A stretch of DNA of 64,000 bases from Phaffia rhodozyma (lineage: Eukaryota > Basidiomycota > Tremellomycetes > Cystofilobasidiales > Mrakiaceae): the NCBI GenBank assembly GCA_014706385.1, contig JACGZH010000004.1, positions 1,798,001 through 1,862,000 on the forward strand, written 5' to 3'. The notes under the pieces are model-generated. The model was not told the origin of the DNA, ran no database searches, and worked only from the letters and a program-made list of their open reading frames with translations. The translations under genes and the position numbers were made by a program. Positions 35,308 to 46,074 of the stretch are shown here, piece after piece (position 1 is the stretch's first letter; every line of letters starts with the position of its first letter).

Positions 35308-35999
35308 ATCTCTCGTGAGCTGGTTGCCTCCAGTTCCTCGTCTTCCTTCCTTTTCCTTCTCTTCCTTCGATCTGTTTTTTTTTGCTTTCATTCTTCTCTT
35401 GCACACCTCTTTCTTGCGTTCTCACCTGGTTGTATAATCTTTGATGTTCAGTCTCTTTGCTTCTCTCTCTCCCGACGGGTGGGCGAATGAACCCCCAAAT
35501 GAAATCTCTATATACCTTCCCACGTTCCTTGCTACTTCCGCTTTGCCTCTCTGTTTCTTATTTATCTTTCAGTTTGTCACTCGAAATAGAAGAAAAAGAT
35601 TGTTATTTTTTTAGACGGAAGAATCGGTCGAGAAAAGGCGAATACAATATTGGACAAACGATGCAAGCAGACAGACCATGCGGAGACATCAGGGGATAAA
35701 GCGAAGCGAGGAATAGGGATAGGTTATCGTGAAGGCTTTTAAAAGAAATAAAAAAGAACTGCCTTCTTTTCCTTCCTTCTTGTAAGCAGAGCAAGAAGAA
35801 GGAAGGAAAGATCTAGGAGGAGAAGCGATCACGTTTTATCTAGAAGTAAAAGTTAAGCAAGAGGAAAGAAAACCCGAACAAGGACCAAGGAGTAAGAAAA
35901 AAAACGAAAGAGAATAATAAACGAAAAATGATGGAAGAGCTGGAAATATCCTCCAAGTTGCACTCTACGAGGTGTTCTATCTCTCTATTTAATTTGTTT
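35308..35999. terminator. Convergent 3' regions of CreC and the amino-acid transporter
   Basis: 692 bp between convergent stop codons (plus 35307, minus 36000). T/C-rich on the left and A/G-rich on the right, as expected for two facing 3' UTRs. No gene supported. Confidence 0.4.
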
Positions 36000-38016
36000 T
36001 TAGGTGGAGGTAACGTTGATGTACGAAGTGGTAGTCTTACTGTTGTCGGCGCACGTGAAGGGGCTACCGACGGAGCCAGCGGCGAAAGCGTTCTTGATGT
36101 TCTCAACCGAGGCGTAAAGTCCAAGAACGAGGAGGGCAAATCCGACGACCATCATCATGGCAGAAATCATGTAAATGATCTTGTTCCTCAAAGTTCGGGA
36201 TCCGTTTGGCTTCTCGTTGTGGTTATCGTACAACCACATGAGTCCCGGGATAAGGATGGAGAACATGGAGGCAAAGACGGCACCAACGAGTCCGATGAGC
36301 TCGTCGAAGAAGGGAACGACCTCGGCAATGACGAAGCAGAAGGCAATGATAGAAACAATCAACCCAAGCCAGGTAAACCAGTGGACTGCGGTAGACTCCT
36401 GGAGATGTCGGGTGCCTCTAAGGATTCGAACGAAGCAGAACTTTGTGGAAAGGTCTGTATGAAGAGGGAAGTAGGGCGAGGAAATACCTATCGAGTTAGT
36501 TCTCACACGCTTTACCAAAGTTCACAGAGCAGACAGCCTACTTACGAGCGTAGATGATGGGTCCGGCGAGCAATCCAGGAATGGCAACACCGTAGGCAAT
36601 CTTCTTGATCAGAGGACCGGCAGAACCAAGAGCGGGAGAGGCGATGTACTGTCCACAGTAGTACCAAAGCACAGAGGCGACAGAGACGTAGAGCGCGGTA
36701 GAGAAAAGCTGGCAGGTGAGGACGGCGGAGGTGTAGCCCTTGGGGTTTCGCATCTCGGAGATGACGGGAAGGAAACCAGCAGACCCAGCGTAGGCAAAAA
36801 GAACGTTGATGATAGCTCCGAGACCTTCGACCAAAGTGCAGTCACCGATAGCTCGGAGTCGCTTGTCGTAAGGACCAGCAGGAGCGTTCGGCGGTCGATC
36901 GGCAACACCGACGGCGATCGTTGCGATGAAGATGGCGGGCAAGATGGAGCAGATTCCGACGTAGCCGAGCCAAGAGATCTGTTTGAACGTCCTTGGACTG
37001 GCTCCCAGACCGATGACAACAGCGGCAACAACAACAAAGACGATGGTGCATGTTCCGTGATCACTGATGGCGTTCAGGGCGATGGAGGTGGCGAGGATAC
37101 CGGAAGCGGCGGAGAAACATCTGTGAAGGGCAGAGCGAGAAAAGGTGAAACCCTATTCGGAGATCCGGTCTTGCACGCATGGGTTAGAAAGAAACAGATA
37201 CATACTCAAGAAGCCAGAAACCCCAACCAAAGAGCTCCCGACCGAAGACTCCAGCGATGATGAAGCCTACGTCTCCCATTCTACACAGTACACAGGGAAT
37301 CGAAGGATGAGCTTTGTCCTGACTTTTCCACAGACGAAGATGAGAATGAACATACGTGTGAACACCAGGGTGGTTCTGACCAAACTTTCCAATGACGACA
37401 CTTCCAAAGGTGGCCATGGCGGCGATAAAGAGGATGATGAGCATACCGGGCTGGAGTGCGGCAGAGGGAAGTGAGAAACTTGGTTAGTAACCGGGAAGAG
37501 AAGGCACGGGAACAATCAAGAGACCCCAAGAATAGGATTACTTACAACCATGCCGCTGAAGGAAAGGAGAAGAAGGGGAGAGCGGTAACGTTTGTTTAGC
37601 CAGAGAGAAGCTGTATTAAATGAACACATCATGTGCGCGATACTTACAGTGTGTTCAACACCTTGGGCAACGAGAGAACACCGAGTCCAATCTGTTGCTT
37701 CGTGAGAAGGACAACGGCTCCGAACCAACTGACACCACTGTTTGAGATAGGAAAATTAAAAAGGAACACAACACAGGCTGAGTGTCCATAATCGGAGGCG
37801 CTTAGCTCTTTTCAACAGGGCAACTTACCGGAAATCAGGTCCAGACTCGTTGACCTCGAAAACATCGTGTGTGCGCACGTAGGCGGTGTTCTTTTCCGTA
37901 CCCTTCTCGGTATCCTTCAACGGGGTGGGAGAGACTGAGTCTTCGTCGACGTCGGCAGCGTAGACGGTGGAAGGCTCGACGGCCGAGGGTTTGTCTTCGA
38001 ATGTTGCCTTTTCCAT
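36000..38016 (-). CDS. AAAP-family amino-acid transporter (Mtr-like neutral amino-acid permease)
   Basis: Proton-coupled amino-acid permease of the auxin/amino-acid permease family, likely plasma-membrane. Seven exons (38016-37829, 37737-37648, 37555-37546, 37450-37356, 37280-37206, 37120-36546, 36454-36000) give 495 aa. A charged cytoplasmic N-terminus (about 60 residues) precedes WFGAVVLLTKQQIGLGVLSL, the family's first membrane segment; about ten more hydrophobic segments follow (MLIILFIAAMATFGSVVIG, VFVVVAAVVIGLGASPRTF, LVEGLGAIINVLFAYAG, WFTWLGLIVSIIAFCFVIA). The C-terminal FAAGSVGSPFTCADNS matches fungal Mtr-type permeases. The third exon is only 10 nt. The substrate is not readable from sequence. 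Confidence 0.85.
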
Positions 38017-38041
38017 ATCTAGTGTATGGGTATGTGTATGA

Positions 38042-38080
<39 letters not shown>

Positions 38081-39303
38081 GATCAAGGAAAGCAATGATG
38101 TGGTGTGGGAATGGGTGACTATGCACTGTGGGTGGGTGACAAGAAGAAAAGAGAGGACCGAAAAGAAGAAGAGAGAGAGCACCGACGTTCAAATAAGACT
38201 CCTTTAACGGGACGGAAATCATATCGCAGGCGACGGGAGAAGAGCTGGGCAGGAAAACTTGATGTGCCAAAAAGAAAGAAGAAAAGGAAATTGAAAAAAT
38301 GATAGTAAAGAATTTGTTAAGCCGAAAAAAGAAGGAAAAAAATTTTCTTTTTCCGCCGGAGCGTATTGACTCCTGGATGCTTTGTTGATTCTCGCCCGTT
38401 CAGTCAATGCTTGTACTAAGTTTGTCTGCCTATGTCTGATTGTCTCCCGACCGCTTTCGGTGCTCTTTATCTTACTCTAGCTCTTTCCTGTACTGTCCAA
38501 TCCTCACATGTATATTCCATTCACACACAAACGTGTTCTCATGTATACCCATGGACACCCGTATACACTAATCATCTCACTAACGAACCCTCATTCATTC
38601 ACTCTCACACACATTCACTTTCTAGCCCACGATGGCTCTGTCGTGGTCACAACAGTCCAAAGACGGGCCTGACCCTTGATCACAAACAGCGTCCCTGACT
38701 GAGCCTGACCACGACGAAACAAGCGCGTGAATTCTAAACACGGCCTCGTTGGTCAGAAACTCAATCGACCAACCGGAGCTCCGAAACGAGATCTGAGGGA
38801 TTTCTAAATGGGATAAACGCTAAATGCAAATAGAGATCGATTCTTCAAATACATTGAGCGGAGTCTCCAAAGAACGGTCAATATTCATTTGATCATGCCC
38901 ACATTTGATCTTATCCCTCGGCCCGTTCGGTCTAGATACGGCCTAGGCACGGCTGAGTTTCGCTGCTGCGGATAGTCTTTTTTCACCCTCTTTCCAGCAC
39001 CGATCGTTCAGATTCTTGGCTTGGAATATTAACAACCTACGGGTGACGTCACCGACTTGGTCACACGTGACCTTCAGTTTCACACCCGGATTTCCATGTC
39101 CGTTCGATCCGTTCAGTCGCCGGTTACGACTTTGCTTACGAGATCTGGTTACGTTCGATCCTCCAAAGCGTTACGCACCCACTCACCCACATAGACGCTG
39201 CCGTCATCACTCCCCTCCCACTCGTCTGGCCAGCTCTCATCCATCTCCATTGCATCTGCTTCACCTCCTTTGTATCTTGATCACCTTGCCATCTTCAAGC
39301 TTC
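38017..39303. promoter_or_regulatory. Divergent promoter region, transporter and membrane protein
   Basis: 1287 bp between a minus-strand start (38016) and a plus-strand start (39304). The transporter leader holds a TG/CA microsatellite (38047-38079). CA-rich patches recur at 38570-38620 and 39180-39200. CGTGAC/TCACGTGA-like E-box sequence appears near 39063. No gene supported. Confidence 0.4.
38047..38079. repeat. TG/CA dinucleotide microsatellite
   Basis: Sixteen uninterrupted TG units on the plus strand, 31-63 bases upstream of the transporter start codon, so it lies in the minus-strand 5' leader or core promoter as a CA repeat. Confidence 0.95.
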
Positions 39304-40718
39304 ATGAACACTATGTCATCACCATCATCATCGTCTACACTACCATCACCACCATCAGGTCCACCTATCAAGAATGCTAGGCTTACCCCTGAACTCACAC
39401 AACCCTACATCGAAGCTGGGCTGATCTCCCAGTCAGACATCGACACGTTCGCAAAGGGCTTTAAACGAACAATGACCTAGTGGGGTCCTTTCCAGTCGTT
39501 CTTTCCCTATTCTTGGCTGTGTTCGATTGATCTCTCAACTGATCTCTCGTTATATGATATTTTTTTCGTCCTTCTTCCCCCTCTTATTCCCTCGCATAGC
39601 TCCACCATCGGGTTCTGTATCGGTTCTCTCGCACCGGCTCCGCTGATATTTACAAAACTGAAGACGACGTTCCTCCAGAGGCTCTTGATCGGAACTGCAG
39701 GAGGTGTCGGTGGGGCTGTCACCGCGACCTCTCTCGGAGCCTGGAGAATGCATCAGGATCTCAAGGCTGCGTGAGTGTCTGTCCCATCCGTTCATGTCCT
39801 TACACCCGGTGCTGGTGATGCTTACCTCCTCTTCTTCTTTTGAATTCTCCTTCCTTACCACTTACACCTCTACCTCAGGGGAACACCCAACATTGGTCAA
39901 CGGCTAATGGTGTACCAGGGGCTGATCCTTCATCAGACCGATCCGATCAAGTTTCCTCCTCCTCCACTGGATCTATCCATGCCCAATCGGAACCCACAAC
40001 AAGGCTTGGGAACTGGAAATAAACCATTTCCTATGCCAAAATATGACGATAGAGTAGATTCCCAAGGAAGACCATTCCCTCAGCCTCCTCACATTCAGAA
40101 TGAGCCGTCCAAGCCTTTCTCTCAGACCCGATCAGAATTTGAGTCCGATAGTGACGACACCCCCGATCTGAGGGAGTTTGACCGGGAAAAGGAAAGAGAG
40201 AAAGCGTTAGGTATCATAGGTGGTGGAAGATTAGGCATGGATGATGGTGCTGACTATGGAAGTTTCGGTAGGTCCCTTATATTCTCGTCTCCTTTGCCTT
40301 CTCTCTTCCTCTTGTTTACTTTGACATCCTCGCAGATCGCGCGACAAAAGAGAACCCCACATCCTGGGCCCTTTTAAGATCTCGATCGTCCCCCGGCACA
40401 TCCTCATCCCTGCCCACCCCTCTCTCAACCTCATCTGCTCCTGTCTCAGCCGAGTTTTCGACCTCTTCCCTTCCTCCTCCAACCATTCCCTCCTCCTCGC
40501 TTGACACGTTTTCGACGGCTTCTTCTTCAAGAGATCGACCGATGACCGATAGGGAGCGAGAACAAGCAGAATTCGACAGGATCGTCGAACGAGAAAGACA
40601 TGCGGTCGACACCGGATTTTCCTCAGCTAGTCCCTCTACGGGATCTAGCTGGGGTGAGCTCAGGGAGGGCTCTCAATCGGCCAACGCAGGAGCTTCGAGA
40701 GGAGAGAGTGTTTGGTAA
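39304..40718 (+). CDS. Unnamed membrane-associated protein, weakly OCIA-like
   Basis: I do not recognise this protein with certainty. Four exons (39304-39479, 39600-39770, 39879-40267, 40336-40718) keep phase over 372 aa. After a Ser/Pro-rich start it has a helical stretch (LTPELTQPYIEAGLISQSDI), then two adjacent hydrophobic segments split by a basic loop (STIGFCIGSLAPAPLIFTKL; LLIGTAGGVGGAVTATSLGA), then a long polar tail ending WGELREGSQSANAGASRGES. A short N-terminal helix, a Gly-rich hydrophobic pair and a WGELRE-type motif recall OCIA-domain and related mitochondrial proteins, but this is weak. The first donor (GTGGGG) is unusual; the others are canonical. Confidence 0.6.
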
Positions 40719-41229
40719 AAGATGGATCAAATGGCGTTCGGTGGATTTAATTTTCCCATGGCATCCGGTCGAATGCGCCATGAGTGTCAACTAAGAACAT
40801 GAGATGAATCAAACGGACTCTGAGAGCGCGCGTGTGTGCACTCACAGAGTACAAACAGCATGCCTTAGACGCCAGATCACATGACTGGGCTGTGCAACCA
40901 TGTTTAACCCTAGCCTTGGATCGCTCACCTCTTATCTTTTCTTGGCCTATAGGGATGCTAAGAATAAGGATTTCAACCACGTTTTTGAAACACGGTGAAT
41001 TTCATTTCTTGGCCTTGTACACACTAGATGAGGGGTAGAAGGGGAACGAACAAAATACGATCATGTGTAACAGAAAAGAGGAGAAAGAGGAAAGAAGAGA
41101 AAAGGAAAATTAATCGGACGATCAATACTGATTGATCGACTTGTCTTCTCGTATAGTCCCAAGGTTCTTTTTGTAGTTCATCGTTCCATCATCCATTCAT
41201 TCATTATCTATTCGGATCGTCAACACAAT
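40719..41229 (+). promoter_or_regulatory. Intergenic region upstream of the Zn2Cys6 regulator
   Basis: 511 bp between two plus-strand genes. No supported gene; A/G-rich block 41040-41115 followed by mixed sequence to the start at 41230. Confidence 0.35.
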
Positions 41230-44200
41230 ATGGATAACGGTCCTTATACACGGCCGACTGATGTAGTGCGTTCATCATCATCCAACTCTTCCACTTCATC
41301 TTCCCAATTATATCCTTCGCCATCCCAATCCCAATCTCAGATTGGGACTCAGTCGGGTTTTCGGCCGTCGGCGGTCAAGAAACAGAGACAACCGGGCGAG
41401 AAACCGGCACTCCGCCGAAATCAAGCATGTCTAAGCGTACGTTCTATACATACTCGGCACCCATTCGGTTTGAACCCCCTTCACATGCATCGTCTCTGTC
41501 AGTACAGAATAGAGAAAGATGTTTACGCGTTCTACTTTTATCATTATTATTATTAAATATTCTTCTTCCAATTCGAATATGAATGGAGAGTAGTGCCGGA
41601 AGCGGAAATTGAAATGTGATGCTGTTAGACCTACGTGCGGCACGTATGTCCATACTTTCCCTGTGTTTGGTTTCTGTATTCTAGGTCTGACTTGAAAGAA
41701 GCCTCTCCTCTTCGGGGAAGGGGATATGTCTGCTCGGGGATATTTGTAGATGTGTCCGAAGTCACAATTATGCCTTTCGTGAGTTTCCTTCGTTTCGCCT
41801 GGCGATTCACCCGACTGTCGTTTCGGATGGCACAACCCGGCTGACGAACATGTTGATGTTCTCTCGAATACTCTCCGACGGGCAATACCAAATAGTACAT
41901 AACAAGAACAAACAGATCCCTTCAGCCATGCCTAGCTGTATATACGAAGAAGAATCGAGTGTGAGCACGAACTTCGAGCCCAACTCTTCAGCTCTAGCCT
42001 CTGCTTCTGGTTCAACCTCGACATCGGCGTTGGCGCTGGCGACGATCAGTCCGACGGCCGGCCATTGTGTCAATCGGGCTGAGTCACTCATACCAACCAT
42101 CTCAGAATTCCAAGGGATACAACATCAATTTCCTGGTATCTCGAGCGAACCTTCTATACGCGAGCAAGGAGCCAAGACCGACGGGTATGACTATCGCGCG
42201 CAGAGTCCTACGCTCACGCTCGGGTTGACAGAGCCGATCTCCTCCAGTTGGACACACCCCGTTCATATCACAGTACCACCACCACCACCACCGTTATTGT
42301 CATCGTCTCCATCGTTCAAGTCTCTTCTGCGGGATATCGATCAACGACCGTTGTCGGAAGCTAAACCCGATACGTTTTTGTTGAAGAACCCGTCGGATCA
42401 CCTACCATATACTGAAAGACCCAATATCAACGATCCCTCTCCTTATGTTCCTCCCATATATCAAAAACATATCGGTGCGGACCAAACAGTAAACCCACGA
42501 GAACAGGTCGCACCTAAACTGGAGCGAGAATTTATCGAGGGAGAATCCACGGGGACGTTTCAAGAACACATCTGGACTTCGTCAACGGCTGACACACCAC
42601 CAAGATCAGCCACCTTCGGACAGTCAAACAAGATTGAAACAGGATTGATATCGATAAACAATCCAAGCGAGGTACTGAATGATCAAACGTATGATCGGGA
42701 AAAGATAAACTTATCAGCGAATGAGGAAGCAGAGAAAGCGAACCAGGTGCTGATGAGCTTGCTGTACCCTGGGTGTGTCTCGTGGTCTCTCAGCTCTCTT
42801 CCGACTCGACCGCCAGCTGATCGGGCGACCTTGCTGACCTGCTTATGACCTCTAGCTGGCCGCCTCATCTCCCCAACCCGATGATGCTTGAGCACATGTT
42901 CGTTTGTTTTTCTTTTCTCTTCCAGGCGTGCATCTGCCGTGTGTTAGCCGGCAGACGTGTGGCAGACGAACCATACGGAAACACACCGAACCATACCAAA
43001 CCATACCAAACCATACGGAAACATACCAAACCATACTGAACGATACTGACCTGCGAACGACATTGCTTCACACAGCGTGGAGAGCTTCTTCCGCTACCTT
43101 GCCTCCGTCGCCGGCATCTTCAACAATGGCCGCTTCATGGCCCGGCTGACTCTGGCGCCGAGCCACCATGACTTTCCACATCCTGCTGTGCTCCATGCGA
43201 TCTGCGCTGGTCAGTGCGACAGCGTTCTATCTTTGCGGTGATCACCTTGTATTTTTGCGGCGCTTACCTTGTATCTTTTAGTCGCTCTGACCTCTGATCT
43301 GCGGACCCTTCCTTCCTGATTGTTCCTCCTGGCCGTTTGCCACGAACCGATGTTCGACCCTTGCAGTCACTTCTCGGTTTCTCGGTATCGTCAGCAGCAC
43401 GCCGCCAGCAAACACAGCGTTCGACGGCCGGAAGGTCGAGAAGCCGTGGTCGAGGAGTCTGCTGAACCCGGTGGACCCGAAGCCGGTCTGGGATCGACTG
43501 GGCCCGAAGCCTCCTGGTGTGCTGGGCGGGTTCTTTGGCCGGGACGGGGACTTTGGTCAGGTCCATTTCAGCTGGGGAAAGTTGTACATCCATGATGTGA
43601 GCTGTTTATCTTGTCCGGCCATCGGCGCTCTCTTTGTAGGGGTTGGTCTGTTCTCGTTTGACTGCTGACCGGATGACTATCTTGCTTGTCTGAACGACAG
43701 TCAAAAATGTTTGCGTCTGAGTGGATTGCTTGTATTCAAGCTTTAGTCATTCTATCACACTGTCAGTTGTCCACGTTTCCATCGTTCCTGTTGTTTCCAT
43801 CCTTGCCGTCGTTTCTTCCCTAGGTCATCTACTAAAACATCATGAAGACATCAGATTGCTACCAAGAAGCCCGTTGGATAGAAGGTAGGTGCTGAAAGCG
43901 AGCACGGTCGGAACAAACGTCGTCCATGTGACTCAGCAACATGCTCATCCTCTTTCCTCCTTCTCGAACGTTCACTAGCTTGGAGCATGATCGGAGATGC
44001 TGCTCAGATGACGAGCCCTCTAGGATTGCAAACCCGGAAATGTCATACCTTCTCGACGAACCCTAGGAGGGGTCCGGTCAGTTTGCTACCGCCTCGTATG
44101 TGAAACTCCTCCATCTAACTCAGATCATGAGATGATACCGAAAGCTCACTTCTGATCTTTTATGACTATCATGTCTCCTCATCGTCCTCAGCCAAGGACG

Positions 44201-45784
44201 AGGTCGAGATGACCGAGCGACAGAACCTCTTCATCTGCCTCTTTGGACTGGACACGCTCGCCGCGTCAACTAGCGGCTGGGCGCCTGCGATCGACCTGTC
44301 CAACATGGTGAGTGGCGTGTGAGAGGGTGGTGTCTCTCTCTTTTGCTCACCCATGCTCATCCATGCTTGTCTTTGCCGTCCTGGTTGCATCTACTTCTCC
44401 TCGTTCTCCTCGTTCCCGTCTGCGCTCCGCCCTGACCATCAGACAAGCTGGATTCTGACCGCACTCGCGACCGTCGACCCGACACACCAGCCGTCGTGCC
44501 AGGACTTCCAGTCGGTCGACCTGTTTTCCTCTCATCCGGCAGAGACGACTGCGTACTCGCTGCTAGTGAAGAGCACGATCCTGGTCCGGCGGGTGAACGA
44601 CTATGTGCGTCTGGCTGCGGAGCGAGACGTCGATGAACCGACGGAGACGGTGGAGTTCAAGCAGCTAGACCGATGGACGACTGACTTCAGGTGCGTTGTT
44701 GATGACTTGCAGTCGAATGACGAAAGTAGTGGGTCAACTGAAGTATCTTTCTTCTCCTTCTTGTTGTCTCTTGGGTGGATCGGACGCTGCTCTGTGTTTT
44801 CCGACGCAGGTCTACTTTTCCGCCTGCTCTCCGTGACCCATTCAGACCGCCCGCTACAGGCGATGACGGAAGATCGGTGGACGAAACTCTGTTGAGTGCT
44901 CACACTAATAGCCTGTTGTGAGTTTGACTTGTCGTACGCTGTGTTTGGTGGAGATTTAGTTGACGGTTCTTTCTTTGGATGTTCATGAATCCTGTGCCGA
45001 CGCTTCTCTTGCTTACTGGCAGAGCTATCATACAACTTCACGATCCATACGTAAACAATTCCTCGCCGACGGATGGGTCGAGAACACGTATTCAGGAGGC
45101 TGTTGAATATCTGCTCATGATGATCCATCAGTTACATGCAACGAGTTTCGATCTCTCGACGATGCACCCTCGTTCGTACAGATTCTCATACCAGGGCATG
45201 CTCATCTTCTCTCATACGCAGGTTGTTATCGAGAGAAACTTATTGAGATTTTGAATTTTTGATCTGAGATGTCTCATTCGGTTTACCTGTCGCGTCTCGA
45301 ACTAGGTATGTGTTTCACGTAAGTCGGGTTTCTCGCCAAATCGCTTTCTGATATTCGTACAAGACTTATCTCATGCTTTTTCTTATCACTAAAATATGAT
45401 TCATTCGATGGCGATATTAGATGGTTCATCGCCGCCCGTTGTCTTGCTCGGCTCATCAGCACTAGTGATCCCTCGCCTGAGGTCTATCGAATCTCTCTAC
45501 GGAATAGTATCTCAGTACTGCTGTGAGAGCTTCTTTCCCATCTCTTTTTTTCTTCTCGTTTTTCGTTCTCTCTCTTTTTTTGCCAATTCAAAATAAAGTT
45601 AACCCACATGTCCATGATGCTGAATTGTTTATCTTATCAACCTTTACTCTATCTATTCTGTGTTCCGGGTCAAATCACGGTCTGTAGATCGACATCAACA
45701 AGCATAGGTACTCGCTTGCCTGTCGGATTGAGACATAAATGGATCATTGACCGACTTGTCGCTGATTTTGAAGGACGCATGTAA
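41230..45784 (+). CDS. Zn2Cys6 fungal-specific transcription factor
   Basis: Nuclear regulator with an N-terminal zinc cluster and a fungal_trans-type middle domain; its target genes cannot be read here. Seventeen exons keep phase throughout (41230-41436, 41594-41643, 41750-41778, 41926-42772, 42856-42897, 43076-43209, 43367-43596, 43701-43761, 43855-43884, 43979-44095, 44192-44307, 44443-44690, 44810-44917, 45023-45171, 45306-45318, 45421-45522, 45688-45784), 859 aa. The six cysteines are spread over four exons: NQACLS, CRKRKLKCDAVRPTCGT, CVRSHNYAF, PMPSCIYEEE. Middle-domain landmarks are LLYPGWPPHLPNPMMLEH, FFRYLASVAGIFNNGRFMA, HPAVLHAICA, WSMIGDAAQMTSPLGLQ and LLPPPKDEVEMTERQNLF. The 13-nt exon 45306-45318 supplies RMCFT. 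Confidence 0.88.
42969..43050. repeat. Minisatellite inside an intron of the Zn2Cys6 gene
   Basis: About eight imperfect copies of a 10-bp unit of the CCATACCAAA / CCATACGGAA type in the intron between exons 42856-42897 and 43076-43209. It does not disturb the splice sites. Confidence 0.8.
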
Positions 45785-46074
45785 TTGAGCGACAGAGACG
45801 TGCCATTGTTAAGAAGAACTCGGGCAAGAAGTCACAGGGTTGAAGGAGGCATGGGTCTTGTCTTGCCAATGATTTTTATATGGGTAATCTGCTTTTTATT
45901 GTCACTTTCATCCAGGTTTGCTATAAGTTCATGCCACTCATTACGTAGAAGTCATGAAGATAAGATGCAGAAGAAATAACACAACAACGAATAGAGTGAT
46001 AACATGTCAAGTCATGTTCTATTCACCACGCGAAATGACGCAACTATTGAGGCAGGGTGCTCACTAAGAGGTTG
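45785..46074. terminator. Convergent 3' regions of the Zn2Cys6 gene and the HEI10-like gene
   Basis: 290 bp between the regulator stop (45784) and the presumed end of the minus-strand RING gene. A/T-rich; nothing else seen. Confidence 0.35.

Noticed and set aside
35928..36557. Plus-strand 209-residue open frame opposite the transporter 3' part
   Set aside because: Antisense shadow; the minus strand encodes membrane segments with clear family identity.
41850..42848. Zn2Cys6 protein reading straight from the fifth cysteine through 41779-41925 without an intron
   Set aside because: The frame is open, but reading through delays the sixth cysteine; splicing GTGAGT at 41779 to CTTCAG at 41925 puts PMPSC at the expected distance.
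43264..43593. Arg-rich minus-strand frame opposite the regulator
   Set aside because: Antisense shadow of exon 43367-43596 in GC-rich coding DNA.
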